From the NCBI GenBank assembly GCA_017629175.1, contig JAGBXS010000086.1, positions 1 through 44,739 of the forward strand: a stretch of DNA of 44,739 nt. Direction: 5' to 3'. A program made the position numbers and the translations under genes. Origin of the DNA: Clostridia bacterium (GTDB lineage Bacteria > Bacillota > Clostridia > Oscillospirales > CAG-382). Shown piece by piece: positions 26,656-34,251 of the stretch (position 1 is the stretch's first letter; each line of letters opens with the position of its first letter). The notes beneath the pieces are model-generated. The model was given only the letters and a program-made list of their open reading frames with translations. It had not been told where the DNA came from and searched no databases.

Positions 26656-26672
26656 GTGCCGCAGTTCTTTTT
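26646..26672 (+). terminator. Operon terminator overlapping the stop codon
   Basis: CTGCGG/CCGCAG stem whose loop contains the TAA stop of the isomerase gene, followed by TTCTTTTTTT. Confidence 0.85.
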
Positions 26673-26680
26673 TTGCGCAA

Positions 26681-26717
26681 AAAAGGACTCCCCGTTTTGG
26701 GGAGTCCAATTTTTTTG
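26681..26717. terminator. Bidirectional terminator
   Basis: 9-bp stem GGACTCCCC/GGGGAGTCC with GTTTT loop, A-run before and T-run after. It ends the surface-protein gene on the minus strand. Confidence 0.92.
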
Positions 26718-26739
26718 TTTTGTATCAGATCAAAAGCAA

Positions 26740-28443
26740 TCAGATCTTGCTCTTGATGGTAACAGCCGCACCTGCGATAGCAACGAGGCCCAGGAGTGCG
26801 AATACCAGGATACCCTCATCGCCGGTAGCGGGAGCCTTGGTGCCCAGAGCGATGTCTGCGCAAGCATAGGTCTCGTATGCATCAGCATTGCCGGACCAGC
26901 CGGAAGGCATCTCGTCGCAAGCGGTCATGTGGAATGCGTTGTAGCCGGCGGTGCCATCTGCAGTTACACAGTTGGGAGTGGAGTAGGTAACCATCAGCTT
27001 GAAGGAATCGGTGATGTTCAGAGAAGACTTAGCGATTGCGATCTCCAGGTTGATGTAATCGTCGCCGGTCTCAGCAGCGAAGGTCAACTCCTCGGTAGCA
27101 ACCTTCTCACGGAAGGGAACGAATGCCTCGCCATCCCACAGCAGGTCGTAGAAGGTACGGGTCTCCATACCATCGCCCAGGAACCACAGACGGAAGTCGG
27201 TAGCGCCAACCTGAGTGAATGCAGCGTTGGGATCCAGAGCTGCAGCAAAATCAACGCCCTGGTTAACCTTGATGGTCAGGTAGATGTTGTCATCGTCGGA
27301 ACGAACGGTGTACTGAACGTCCAGGTCAGCGATCACAGGATCGGTGTCCTTAGCGCCCTGCCACAGACCGTCTGCGAACCAAACGGCCTTGTCGTAGCCG
27401 TCGTCGTTCAGCTTACCATCAATCTTGATGGTTTCCTTAACAACGGGAGCCACGGGCTTATCGTTCTCAACTGCAGGGCCAAAGGTCAGAGTACCGATAG
27501 CGGTCTCGGAAGCTGCGTCAGCAGACCAGTCAGCGGTAGAGCTCAGCAGAACGTCGCCAACCTCAATTGCCTGTGCGGCTGCGAAGGAAGCAGCATCGTT
27601 GCTGTAGCAGTAAACGATGAAGCCGTCAGCGGAAGCGGTCATTTCCTTAGCCTCGCCATTGCCTTCAATCTGGGTAACGGTGAGAACGCCGTCAACCTTG
27701 TCAACCTTGAGAGCGATCCACCAGGTGCAGTCGTAACCCAGCTTGGAGGGAGCATTCTGGCCCTCGCCGGTGATGATCATTTCATTGAAAACGCCCCAGG
27801 TGTAGCAGTTAACATGGGAGATGGCGATCACGTGCTCTTCAGCAGCGGGCTCGTCGGGAGTATCCTCGCCGCCCTCGGAAGCTGCGCCGTAGATCTCGAT
27901 CTCATCCAGGAAGAACCAAGCGGTGGAAAGATCGATAGCCAGACGAACGTACTGTGCGGACTGACCGGACAGATCGAACTCTACCCAGGTAACACCGGAC
28001 TCGAACTCGGTAACGGTGGAAACGTCGGTGAAGTTCTCGCCGTCGTTGGAAACCTGAGCAACGATGGAATCGGGTGCACAGATACCCCAGTCAGCCTGGT
28101 CTACGATGTGAATACGAACGGAATCAAGCTCAGTAACTGCGCCCAGATCGATGGTGGGGATTGCAATACCGTCAGCGCCGGTGTTGGAATACTGAGCGAT
28201 GACCTCAGGGGAAGAACTTGCGTTGTACCAATAGCCGAACCAAACGCCGTTATCGGTAGAGATAGCATCAGCAATCACGCCGTCAGTCATGTTAGCGCAG
28301 TAGTTTGCATTCTGACCGTTGACATTTGCGTTTGCGACTTCTTTGCCGAGTGCAAGGTTAGTAGCATCTGCAGATACGAACATCATACCGCAAACGGAAG
28401 CAACCAAAGCAACAACAAGAAGAGTTGCGAGAGTCTTTTTCAT
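26740..28443 (-). CDS. Secreted, wall-anchored protein: discoidin-like + shared domain + CBM9-like
   Basis: 567 residues. Signal peptide 1-25 (MKKTLATLLVV... ending in SA). Discoidin/F5-8C-like sugar-binding domain about 28-187. An unrecognised domain at about 204-322 (AISHVNCYTWGVFNEMIITG, then WWIALKVDKVDGVLTVTQIE) is repeated in the next gene. A CBM9/DOMON-like domain follows at about 338-534 (IKIDGKLNDDGYDKAVWF). The C-terminus has APATGD (537-542), a hydrophobic segment (544-562) and the basic tail KSKI, like a sortase substrate with a non-canonical motif. It probably binds glycans on the cell surface. Leader, promoter and signal peptide are almost copies of those of the gene at 28655-31414, showing duplication. 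No sortase is in the window. Confidence 0.8.
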   Translation of the reverse strand: MKKTLATLLVVALVASVCGMMFVSADATNLALGKEVANANVNGQNANYCANMTDGVIADAISTDNGVWFGYWYNASSSPEVIAQYSNTGADGIAIPTIDLGAVTELDSVRIHIVDQADWGICAPDSIVAQVSNDGENFTDVSTVTEFESGVTWVEFDLSGQSAQYVRLAIDLSTAWFFLDEIEIYGAASEGGEDTPDEPAAEEHVIAISHVNCYTWGVFNEMIITGEGQNAPSKLGYDCTWWIALKVDKVDGVLTVTQIEGNGEAKEMTASADGFIVYCYSNDAASFAAAQAIEVGDVLLSSTADWSADAASETAIGTLTFGPAVENDKPVAPVVKETIKIDGKLNDDGYDKAVWFADGLWQGAKDTDPVIADLDVQYTVRSDDDNIYLTIKVNQGVDFAAALDPNAAFTQVGATDFRLWFLGDGMETRTFYDLLWDGEAFVPFREKVATEELTFAAETGDDYINLEIAIAKSSLNITDSFKLMVTYSTPNCVTADGTAGYNAFHMTACDEMPSGWSGNADAYETYACADIALGTKAPATGDEGILVFALLGLVAIAGAAVTIKSKI

Positions 28444-28478
28444 GTGTGTTTCTCCTTTATGGATTTTTAGTTACTTTA

Positions 28479-28507
28479 ATCATATCACAAAACATTGCGA
28501 TTGTAAA
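28479..28507 (-). promoter_or_regulatory. Sigma-A promoter of the 567-residue surface protein
   Basis: Minus-strand TTTACA (28502-28507), 17 bp, TATGAT (28479-28484). The leader ends in CCATAAAGGAGAAACACAC before the ATG, nearly the same as in the paralogue. Confidence 0.75.
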
Positions 28508-28595
28508 GGCTTTTTTGCCTTTATGCCTCGCACAGAAAAGTTTTCGGCGTTTTCGCTTATTTAGGCGTTCATTTTTTGTTCAAAAAGTACAACAA

Positions 28596-28621
28596 AAGGC
28601 TCCCCTTTTACGGGGAGCCTT
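28596..28621 (-). terminator. Terminator of the 919-residue surface protein
   Basis: 10-bp stem AAGGCTCCCC/GGGGAGCCTT with a 6-nt loop; T-rich on the minus-strand exit. Confidence 0.85.
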
Positions 28622-28654
28622 GGTTTGCTTATTTAGCGTTCAGTCGGTGCAAGA

Positions 28655-31414
28655 TTAGTTTCTAACCTTGATCACAACTGCTGCGCCTACGATTGCCAGA
28701 ACGCCCAGGATTGCGAATACCAGAACGCCTGCATCGCTGGTGGGAGGCAACTCGGAGGAATCATCCTCAGAGGGCTCAACGGAAGGCTCAACAGAGGGCT
28801 CAACGGAAGGCTCTTCAGAAGGCTCTTCAGAGGGCTCAACGGAAGGCTCTTCAGAGGGCTCTTCAGAGGACTCTTCAGAGGACTCCTCGGGGTCTACGGA
28901 AGGTTCATCGGGATCTTCGGGCTGCTCGGGTTCTTCGCCTTCAACAAAGATCAGATAACCGATGGGAGTCTCGGATGCAGCACCCTTAGACCAGTCTACG
29001 GTGCAAGCAGCCATGGTATCGCCAACCTTGATCGCCTGTGCAGCTGCGAAGGAAGCAGCATCGTTCTCGAAGCAGTATACGATGAAGCCGTCTGCGGAAG
29101 CGGTCATTACCTTATCGTCGCCGCAACCCTCGATCTGAGTAACGGTATATACACCATCAACGTTATCAACCTTGAGAGCGATCCACCACTTGCAGTCATA
29201 ACCCAGCTTGGTTACACAGTTCTGGCCCTCGCCGGTGATGATCATTTCGTTGTAAACGCCCCAGGTGTAAGCGTTAACGTGAGAGATGGAGATCTTGTTG
29301 CCCTGGATTTCGGGCTCTTCGGGCTGCTCGGGTTCATCGGGAACCTCGGGAGCATCCTCATATACGTTAACTTCCAGCTCGCCGATGAACCAGAAGGTGT
29401 CAGCGGTAGTACCAACGATGTCCAGCTTGATATAACGAGCGGTCAGAGTCTCCTCATTGTCGGTGCCTACCCAAGTGGGAGCGCCCTTTACGCCTGCAAC
29501 AGAGGTAACCAGGGTGTAGGTCTCGCCGTCTTCGGAGATGTAGAAGTCATAGGACTGAGGAACTGCGATACCGGCTCCGCCTGCGGGCCATACGAATGCA
29601 CGGATCTCATCCAGGCCGCTGTACAGCTTGCCAAGATCGATGATGATGGTACCAACGGCATCGTCGGTCTTTCTACGGTCAAAGCCGTACCAGATGGAAG
29701 TATCATACTTGCCCTCGGTATCGATCTTGCCGTCGGTGATGTCGCCAACGTAGCTGGAACCGCTCTCGGTGTCGCCGGTCCACTCTTTGCCTGCTGCAAG
29801 GTTGCCGGGTTCTGCGGGAACAGCTACTTCAACAACCTTGGGGTCGTAGGAGTTAACTTCCAGCTCGCCGATGAACCAGAAGGTGTCAGCGGTAGTACCA
29901 ACGATGTCCAGCTTAACGTAGCGAGCGGTCAAGCCCTCTTCGTTATCGGTTCCTACCCAAACGGGAGCGCCCTTCGCGCCTGCAACAGAGGTAACCAGGG
30001 TGTAGGTCTCGCCGTCTTTAGAAACGTAGAAGTCATAGGACTGAGGAACTGCGATACCGGATGCGCCCAAGGGCCATACGAATGCACGGATCTCATCGAT
30101 GTTGGTGTAGATTGCGCCCAGATCGATGATGATGGTACCAACGGCATCGTCGGTCTTTCTACGGTCGAAGCCGTACCAGATGGAAGTATCATACTTGCCC
30201 TCGGTATCGATCTTGCCGTCGGTGATGTCACCAACGTAGCCGGAGCCACACTCGGTGTCGCCGGTCCACTCCTTGCCTGCTGCAAGGTTGGTGGGGATCT
30301 TTACTTCATTAACAGCAAACTCTGCAACGGAGATGAACTCCCAGAAGATCTTGCCGGCTGCAGGGTTCGCACCCAGAACTGCTTCGTTGGAGCCTGCGTA
30401 CAGCAGAACCTTAACGTATGCAGCCTCAACTGCAGTGAAGGAGAAGGTGTTGGATACAGTGCCGGACTTGTCAAGTGCCAAATCAGCGGCTGCCAGATCG
30501 TACTTGCCAGCCTCGGTCCAGGTCTCGCCATCTACAGAAACGAGAACGGTAGCCTGACCTTCGGGATAGCCGATCATTACGTTTGCGCAGTGATACAGAT
30601 CAACAGTCACGCTGTCGATCAGCTTGGTTGCGCCCAGAGCGTAGGACAGAGTTACGTCCATACCTGCTGCGGTGCAGTTACCGTTAGTAACCAGAGCCAC
30701 GTCGCCGGTGCCTACTGCGCCCCATGCGCCGGTGAAGCCGGTCTTGCCATCGGTGAGGATAGCGTTTTCGTTAACGTTTACTTCAACCTTGGTGTTCTCT
30801 ACGGGCTCTTCCTCGATGGTGCAAACGATGCCGTATGTGCCGTTGAGGTACATGGGCTCGAAAGACTCGTCGCTTGCATAGTTGTCATCATTGGAGGGGA
30901 TGTACAAGCCTGCCAGGGATTCGCCCTCTGCAAGCTGGAACTCCAAAGTGAACTCCAGGCTGGATTCGTTGATATAAGTAGTCGCCTCAACATTCAAAAT
31001 GCTGAGAGTCAACTGGCCGATACCGTCTGCAATCTCACCCATGCTGCAGAAATTCTCCCAATCGCCGGAATCATCAGGCATAACGGTGATGCAGTCAATG
31101 GAATTGTCCTTGCTGTTGATCGTGTTCAAGAGGGTCAGCTTATCGGCATCGTAGAACACGGGAGCCTCAACGATAACGATTCCCTTGTCCTCAAGGCCTG
31201 CAATATTAAATACTGCGGTGACCTTACCTGTTTCGTCAACGGTAACGTCGACGTTCCACTCGCCGGCAGCATTCTCAACGTCTGCGCCAACCAGTGCTTC
31301 CAACTCAGCCTTCAGTTCTGCCACAGCATCGTTTGCGCCAGCAGATGCAAACAGCATACCGCAAACGGAAACAACCATAGCCAAGACGAGAAGGGTTGCA
31401 AGTGTCTTTTTCAT
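28655..31414 (-). CDS. Large secreted surface protein: cohesin-like + three discoidin-like + shared domain
   Basis: 919 residues. Signal peptide 1-27. A beta-rich N-terminal part (about 50-200; VEAPVFYDADKLTLL, GQLTLSILN) resembles a cohesin-type domain. A diverged discoidin-like domain (about 210-368) precedes two almost identical ones (375-522 and 537-683; NLAAGKEWTGDTE, TSIWYGFDRRKTDDAVG, TADTFWFIGELEVN). The unrecognised shared domain spans 706-823. A low-complexity linker of EEPS/VEPS units (about 826-887) and the C-terminal LPPTSD (889-894), hydrophobic helix and KVRN tail suggest wall anchoring by a sortase with a variant motif. Likely a multivalent glycan-binding surface protein. The functional claim is inference from domain type. 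Confidence 0.8.
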   Translation of the reverse strand: MKKTLATLLVLAMVVSVCGMLFASAGANDAVAELKAELEALVGADVENAAGEWNVDVTVDETGKVTAVFNIAGLEDKGIVIVEAPVFYDADKLTLLNTINSKDNSIDCITVMPDDSGDWENFCSMGEIADGIGQLTLSILNVEATTYINESSLEFTLEFQLAEGESLAGLYIPSNDDNYASDESFEPMYLNGTYGIVCTIEEEPVENTKVEVNVNENAILTDGKTGFTGAWGAVGTGDVALVTNGNCTAAGMDVTLSYALGATKLIDSVTVDLYHCANVMIGYPEGQATVLVSVDGETWTEAGKYDLAAADLALDKSGTVSNTFSFTAVEAAYVKVLLYAGSNEAVLGANPAAGKIFWEFISVAEFAVNEVKIPTNLAAGKEWTGDTECGSGYVGDITDGKIDTEGKYDTSIWYGFDRRKTDDAVGTIIIDLGAIYTNIDEIRAFVWPLGASGIAVPQSYDFYVSKDGETYTLVTSVAGAKGAPVWVGTDNEEGLTARYVKLDIVGTTADTFWFIGELEVNSYDPKVVEVAVPAEPGNLAAGKEWTGDTESGSSYVGDITDGKIDTEGKYDTSIWYGFDRRKTDDAVGTIIIDLGKLYSGLDEIRAFVWPAGGAGIAVPQSYDFYISEDGETYTLVTSVAGVKGAPTWVGTDNEETLTARYIKLDIVGTTADTFWFIGELEVNVYEDAPEVPDEPEQPEEPEIQGNKISISHVNAYTWGVYNEMIITGEGQNCVTKLGYDCKWWIALKVDNVDGVYTVTQIEGCGDDKVMTASADGFIVYCFENDAASFAAAQAIKVGDTMAACTVDWSKGAASETPIGYLIFVEGEEPEQPEDPDEPSVDPEESSEESSEEPSEEPSVEPSEEPSEEPSVEPSVEPSVEPSEDDSSELPPTSDAGVLVFAILGVLAIVGAAVVIKVRN
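28757..28895 (-). repeat. EEPS/VEPS-coding low-complexity repeat
   Basis: Tandem 12-15-nt units (plus strand: GGCTCTTCAGA, GGCTCAACGGA) code for a Ser/Glu/Pro/Val stalk before the anchor. Such tracts expand and contract by slippage. Confidence 0.85.
29366..30290 (-). repeat. Tandem duplication of a discoidin-coding unit
   Basis: Two copies of about 439 bp (29366-29804 and 29852-30290) repeat with a 486-bp period (162 codons) inside the 919-residue gene. They are almost identical at DNA level, e.g. the block from CATCGTCGGTCTTTCTACGG onward. This points to recent duplication or gene conversion. Confidence 0.9.
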
Positions 31415-31450
31415 GTGTTTTTTCTCCTTTATGGATTTTTTTACACAGTT

Positions 31451-31479
31451 ATGTTACCACAAAAAAAACGATTTGTAAA
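31451..31479 (-). promoter_or_regulatory. Sigma-A promoter of the 919-residue surface protein
   Basis: Minus-strand TTTACA (31474-31479), 17 bp, TAACAT (31451-31456). Same -35 box and spacing as the paralogous gene. Confidence 0.7.
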
Positions 31480-31548
31480 GAGCTTTTTTGCAATTTTCTC
31501 ACATTTCTTTTCGGAAATTTATAGAAATTTTATTTTACTGACAAAAAA

Positions 31549-32634
31549 TCACTTTTCGGGAAGAATCAGGGCTATTTCGGGAACGAAATCCACGGGGCGT
31601 TCCGAAAGATCCTGCAATTCCACGCAGGCGTTTTCCAGATGATACAGATACAATGCGCGGCGGCGGTACTGCGCTACGGTCTCTTGCAAGGCCAACATTT
31701 CGTGAACGTCGGTTTTTATCCCCAAGGTTTCCGGCAAGCCCAGGAAATCCTGCCCCAAAAGCCCCTTCTCCCAAGCAGCGGCTTCCTTCTCCAGCTGCTC
31801 CTTCATTTCGGGGAAGCAGGCGGAAACGTGGGCAATGGATTCTTCCATCTCCCGCTTCCAGTTGGTGATCAGCACCTCCGCATACCAAGTATATCCCTCG
31901 GAGGCCCCTTGATATTCCTCTGCCCAGGCATCAATGGGGTTGTCCGTAACGGATGAAGCAAAAGAGGCGGAATTCCAAACCCAGTAACGGTCTTCGAATT
32001 TCTTGGCCAGCGCAGAGGAAGGCTCTGCCTCCATTCCCACCGGAACGACCATTTGGAGCTCAAGCTTGTGAGCGGTATCTTTTTTGGTTTCCTTGCAGAC
32101 TGCCTCTATATAAAACAATCGGAAGGCGCGTTCTCTGTAAAGCTCGCAACGGTCAATCTCTTGGTCTACAAGATCCATCGTTCCGTGGCAGCCGGCATAA
32201 TACCGCAGATTTGCGGTAAGTTCGCCGCAGATATCTGCCGCCACTTGCCAAAGGATCTGCTCTTCCTCCAGCTTTGCGCCGTACTCCGGGTAGCATTCCT
32301 TGATATAGGCGAGAGATTCTTCCATCTCACGCTGCCAATTCAGCCGCTGTTGCGTCTCACCATCCACCATTTCCTGAGTGGTCATGGCCTTCTTTGCGTA
32401 GGCACTCCCCCATGCGTCGATGGGGTTTTCCAGCCAAAGCCTTGCCAGCTCTTCGTTGGCCTCGTTGCTTTCCAAGGCATAGAACAGATCCGGGTGGAAG
32501 CCGTAGATCTCCATAAATTTGTTTTGCCATTCCATATCGGGCAGTTCAGGCAGGCTCTCCTCCGGAGCGGCCTCCCCGCAAGCGCACAAAAGTATCATGC
32601 TCAACACCAGCAAAAGTGCGGTCAGTTTTTTCAT
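31549..32634 (-). CDS. Lipoprotein with an internally duplicated domain
   Basis: 361 residues with a lipoprotein signal (MKKLTALLLVLSMILLCAC, Cys19 lipidated). The mature part holds two related repeats: ENPIDAWGSAY...NWQREMEESLAYIKECYPEY and DNPIDAWAEEYQ...NWKREMEESIAHVSACFPEM. Each is followed by a helical segment ending in YRERAFRLFYIEAVC or YRRRALYLYHLENAC. The layout recalls the LprI/DUF1311 type, but I am not certain. An extended ORF to 32733 is rejected because GGGAGGAAC directly precedes ATG 32634. Consensus-like promoter at 32663-32691. Role unknown. Confidence 0.7.
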   Translation of the reverse strand: MKKLTALLLVLSMILLCACGEAAPEESLPELPDMEWQNKFMEIYGFHPDLFYALESNEANEELARLWLENPIDAWGSAYAKKAMTTQEMVDGETQQRLNWQREMEESLAYIKECYPEYGAKLEEEQILWQVAADICGELTANLRYYAGCHGTMDLVDQEIDRCELYRERAFRLFYIEAVCKETKKDTAHKLELQMVVPVGMEAEPSSALAKKFEDRYWVWNSASFASSVTDNPIDAWAEEYQGASEGYTWYAEVLITNWKREMEESIAHVSACFPEMKEQLEKEAAAWEKGLLGQDFLGLPETLGIKTDVHEMLALQETVAQYRRRALYLYHLENACVELQDLSERPVDFVPEIALILPEK

Positions 32635-32662
32635 TTCAGTTCCTCCCGGTTCGCTTTTCTTT

Positions 32663-32691
32663 ATTTTACAAAACCACAAAAGAAATGTCAA
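32663..32691 (-). promoter_or_regulatory. Sigma-A promoter of the duplicated-domain lipoprotein
   Basis: Minus-strand TTGACA (32686-32691), 17 bp, TAAAAT (32663-32668). Confidence 0.85.
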
Positions 32692-32721
32692 GAGCCGCGG
32701 TGTTTTTCGGAGCCAAAAAGA

Positions 32722-32748
32722 GAGCCTCTCCAAGAAGCGGAAAGGCTC
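32722..32748 (-). terminator. Terminator downstream of the frameshifted small gene
   Basis: Stem GAGCCTTTCC/GGAGAGGCTC (one G-U pair) followed by TTTTT on the minus strand. It supports transcription of the small gene just upstream. Confidence 0.7.
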
Positions 32749-32760
32749 ACTGCGAAAAGC

Positions 32761-32924
32761 TTATTCCATCACCAAAACCATGGGGCAGGGATGCTGGTTG
32801 ACGGCTACACTGTCATCGTCGTAGTTGCCGTCGTACAGCTCACCTTTGGCAAGGGCTTCCCGCACTTCCCAAGGGCGGCAGACAGCAGGAATTCAATTTG
32901 TTCTTCTAAAACTTCTTGTGTCAT
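32761..32924 (-). pseudogene. Small gene broken by a frameshift
   Basis: From ATG 32924 (preceded by AGAGGAA) the reading frame gives MTQEVLEEQIEFLL. A shift of frame near 32885-32890 then continues as PAVCRPWEVREALAKGELYD and NYDDDSVAVNQHPCPMVLVME, ending at TAA 32761-32763. The second part has coding-like third positions and an orderly stop followed by a terminator, whereas the unshifted frame degenerates into KVSCTTATTTMTV. Either one base was gained or lost in a gene of about 55 codons, or there is an assembly error. Family not recognised. Confidence 0.55.
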
Positions 32925-32998
32925 AGGGTTCCTCTTTTGAAAGCTTTCACCCTTAAAGTCGGAAAAATGAAGAAAGGTTCGGCGGTTTTTACGATCAA

Positions 32999-34192
32999 TT
33001 ATAAAAAGATCAATTCTCCCGCTTCGTTTGCGGTGGCAAAGCGGAAGGTCATGGTGCCCGCGTAGCACTTGGGCGGCGCGGCGTATCCCGCAAAGAGGAT
33101 CTTATCCTCCCACAAAGCCCCCTTGGGCACGGAGGCGCAGGGAATACGGTCGTCCGCAGGGTTCTGCCAGCCGTGGAAGGGATGGTCGGAATAACGGTAG
33201 TGCGCCTTTCCCTTCAGGCTGAAGATCAAGTAATACCGCCCGCGGTAGCGAATGTAATCGGGGCATTCCGGCTGTTCTCCGTCTTCGCCTACGTAGATGG
33301 GCGTGCCGGTATCCTGCCAGGTGTCCAAATCGCGGGAAATAAAGTGGGCGAGACAGCCCTTCCCCTCCTCCCGCAGAGCGGTGGTAAGAAACATATGAAA
33401 CACACCCTCGTCGTCCCGGATCACCTTGGGATCTCTGGCAACGTGGGCCAGGTAGCGATCCGAGAGGACGAAGCCAAAGTCCTTATCCTTGCGGAAGTGA
33501 TAACCGTCCTCGGAAACACTGCGGCTGATGGGAGCCGCCACACCTCCGCCCTTGCGCACGGTGTAGAATAAGTATTCCTTCCCTTGGTGGGAAATGTGAG
33601 AGCCGGTGCAGATCGAGCCCTCCTCGGGATCATCGATGGCGATGGCGGTTGGGTGGATCCGCCAGGTCTTTAAATCGGTGGTGGAGATATGCTCCCATTG
33701 GTGCGCCCCCAGCCACCATTTGCTCTCGTGGTGGTGGCGATCCTTCAGGTACAGCACGTGGTATTCCCCGCCTCTGCGGTAAGGCATACAATCTCCCACA
33801 AAGACGTTCTCTTCCGGCTTCCAGCCTTCTGCATCGGAAAAGGCTCCCAAAACCGCAGGAGGCTCTTCCTCGGCGAGCAGATAGTCTTCCACCGCAAAGC
33901 CCGCAAAGCGGAAGGCGTCGGCATCCGCAAGCAAAGCGCCCTTGGGCCATTCCTCGTCACAAAGGATCTCCCCCACGTACAATTCCAAGCGATAGGGCAA
34001 CAGCACCAGCCGCAGGTCTTCCCCGAGCGCATATTTTCCCCGCAGCGTCAGGGGGCGGGGGTCAAAATCGTAGTATACCTCGCAGGTAAGCTCACCTTCG
34101 GCAAAGGTGCAGGTAAAGACAGCTTTGCCGTTTTTACGCAGGTTGATCTGCTTATCCGATGAGGTTATCTTTTTTCGGATCATCAAAGACAT
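32999..34192 (-). CDS. GH32-like beta-fructosidase (five-bladed propeller), cytoplasmic
   Basis: 397-residue glycoside hydrolase resembling family 32 (invertase, levanase, fructan hydrolase), which hydrolyses beta-fructosidic bonds by a retaining mechanism. The three signature acids appear in order: Asp134 in VGDCMPY (in place of NDPNG), Asp254 in ARDPKV, and Glu309 in PECPDYI. HQWEHISTTDLKTWRIHPTAI and CTGSHISHQGKEYLFYT are typical propeller blades. No signal peptide is present, so it would act on imported sugars. About 130 N-terminal residues are not typical. AAAAGGAGGG fixes the start at ATG 34192. It lies 45 bp behind the M28 peptidase terminator. Confidence 0.75.
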   Translation of the reverse strand: MSLMIRKKITSSDKQINLRKNGKAVFTCTFAEGELTCEVYYDFDPRPLTLRGKYALGEDLRLVLLPYRLELYVGEILCDEEWPKGALLADADAFRFAGFAVEDYLLAEEEPPAVLGAFSDAEGWKPEENVFVGDCMPYRRGGEYHVLYLKDRHHHESKWWLGAHQWEHISTTDLKTWRIHPTAIAIDDPEEGSICTGSHISHQGKEYLFYTVRKGGGVAAPISRSVSEDGYHFRKDKDFGFVLSDRYLAHVARDPKVIRDDEGVFHMFLTTALREEGKGCLAHFISRDLDTWQDTGTPIYVGEDGEQPECPDYIRYRGRYYLIFSLKGKAHYRYSDHPFHGWQNPADDRIPCASVPKGALWEDKILFAGYAAPPKCYAGTMTFRFATANEAGELIFL

Positions 34193-34212
34193 AGAAACCC
34201 TCCTTTTAAGGA

Positions 34213-34239
34213 AAAGAGCGGGAATCAAGCCCGCCCTTT
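34213..34239 (-). terminator. Terminator after the M28 peptidase gene
   Basis: Minus-strand stem AAAGGGCGGG/CCCGCTCTTT (one wobble) followed by T residues. It lies only about 20 bp before the GH32-like start, so readthrough probably feeds that gene. Confidence 0.6.
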
Positions 34240-34251
34240 AGTTCTGTTACG

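Noticed and set aside
29279..31642. Long plus-strand ORF over the large surface protein (and a similar one at 26656-28470)
   Set aside because: Antisense shadow of a gene with signal peptide, domains, promoter and terminator on the minus strand.
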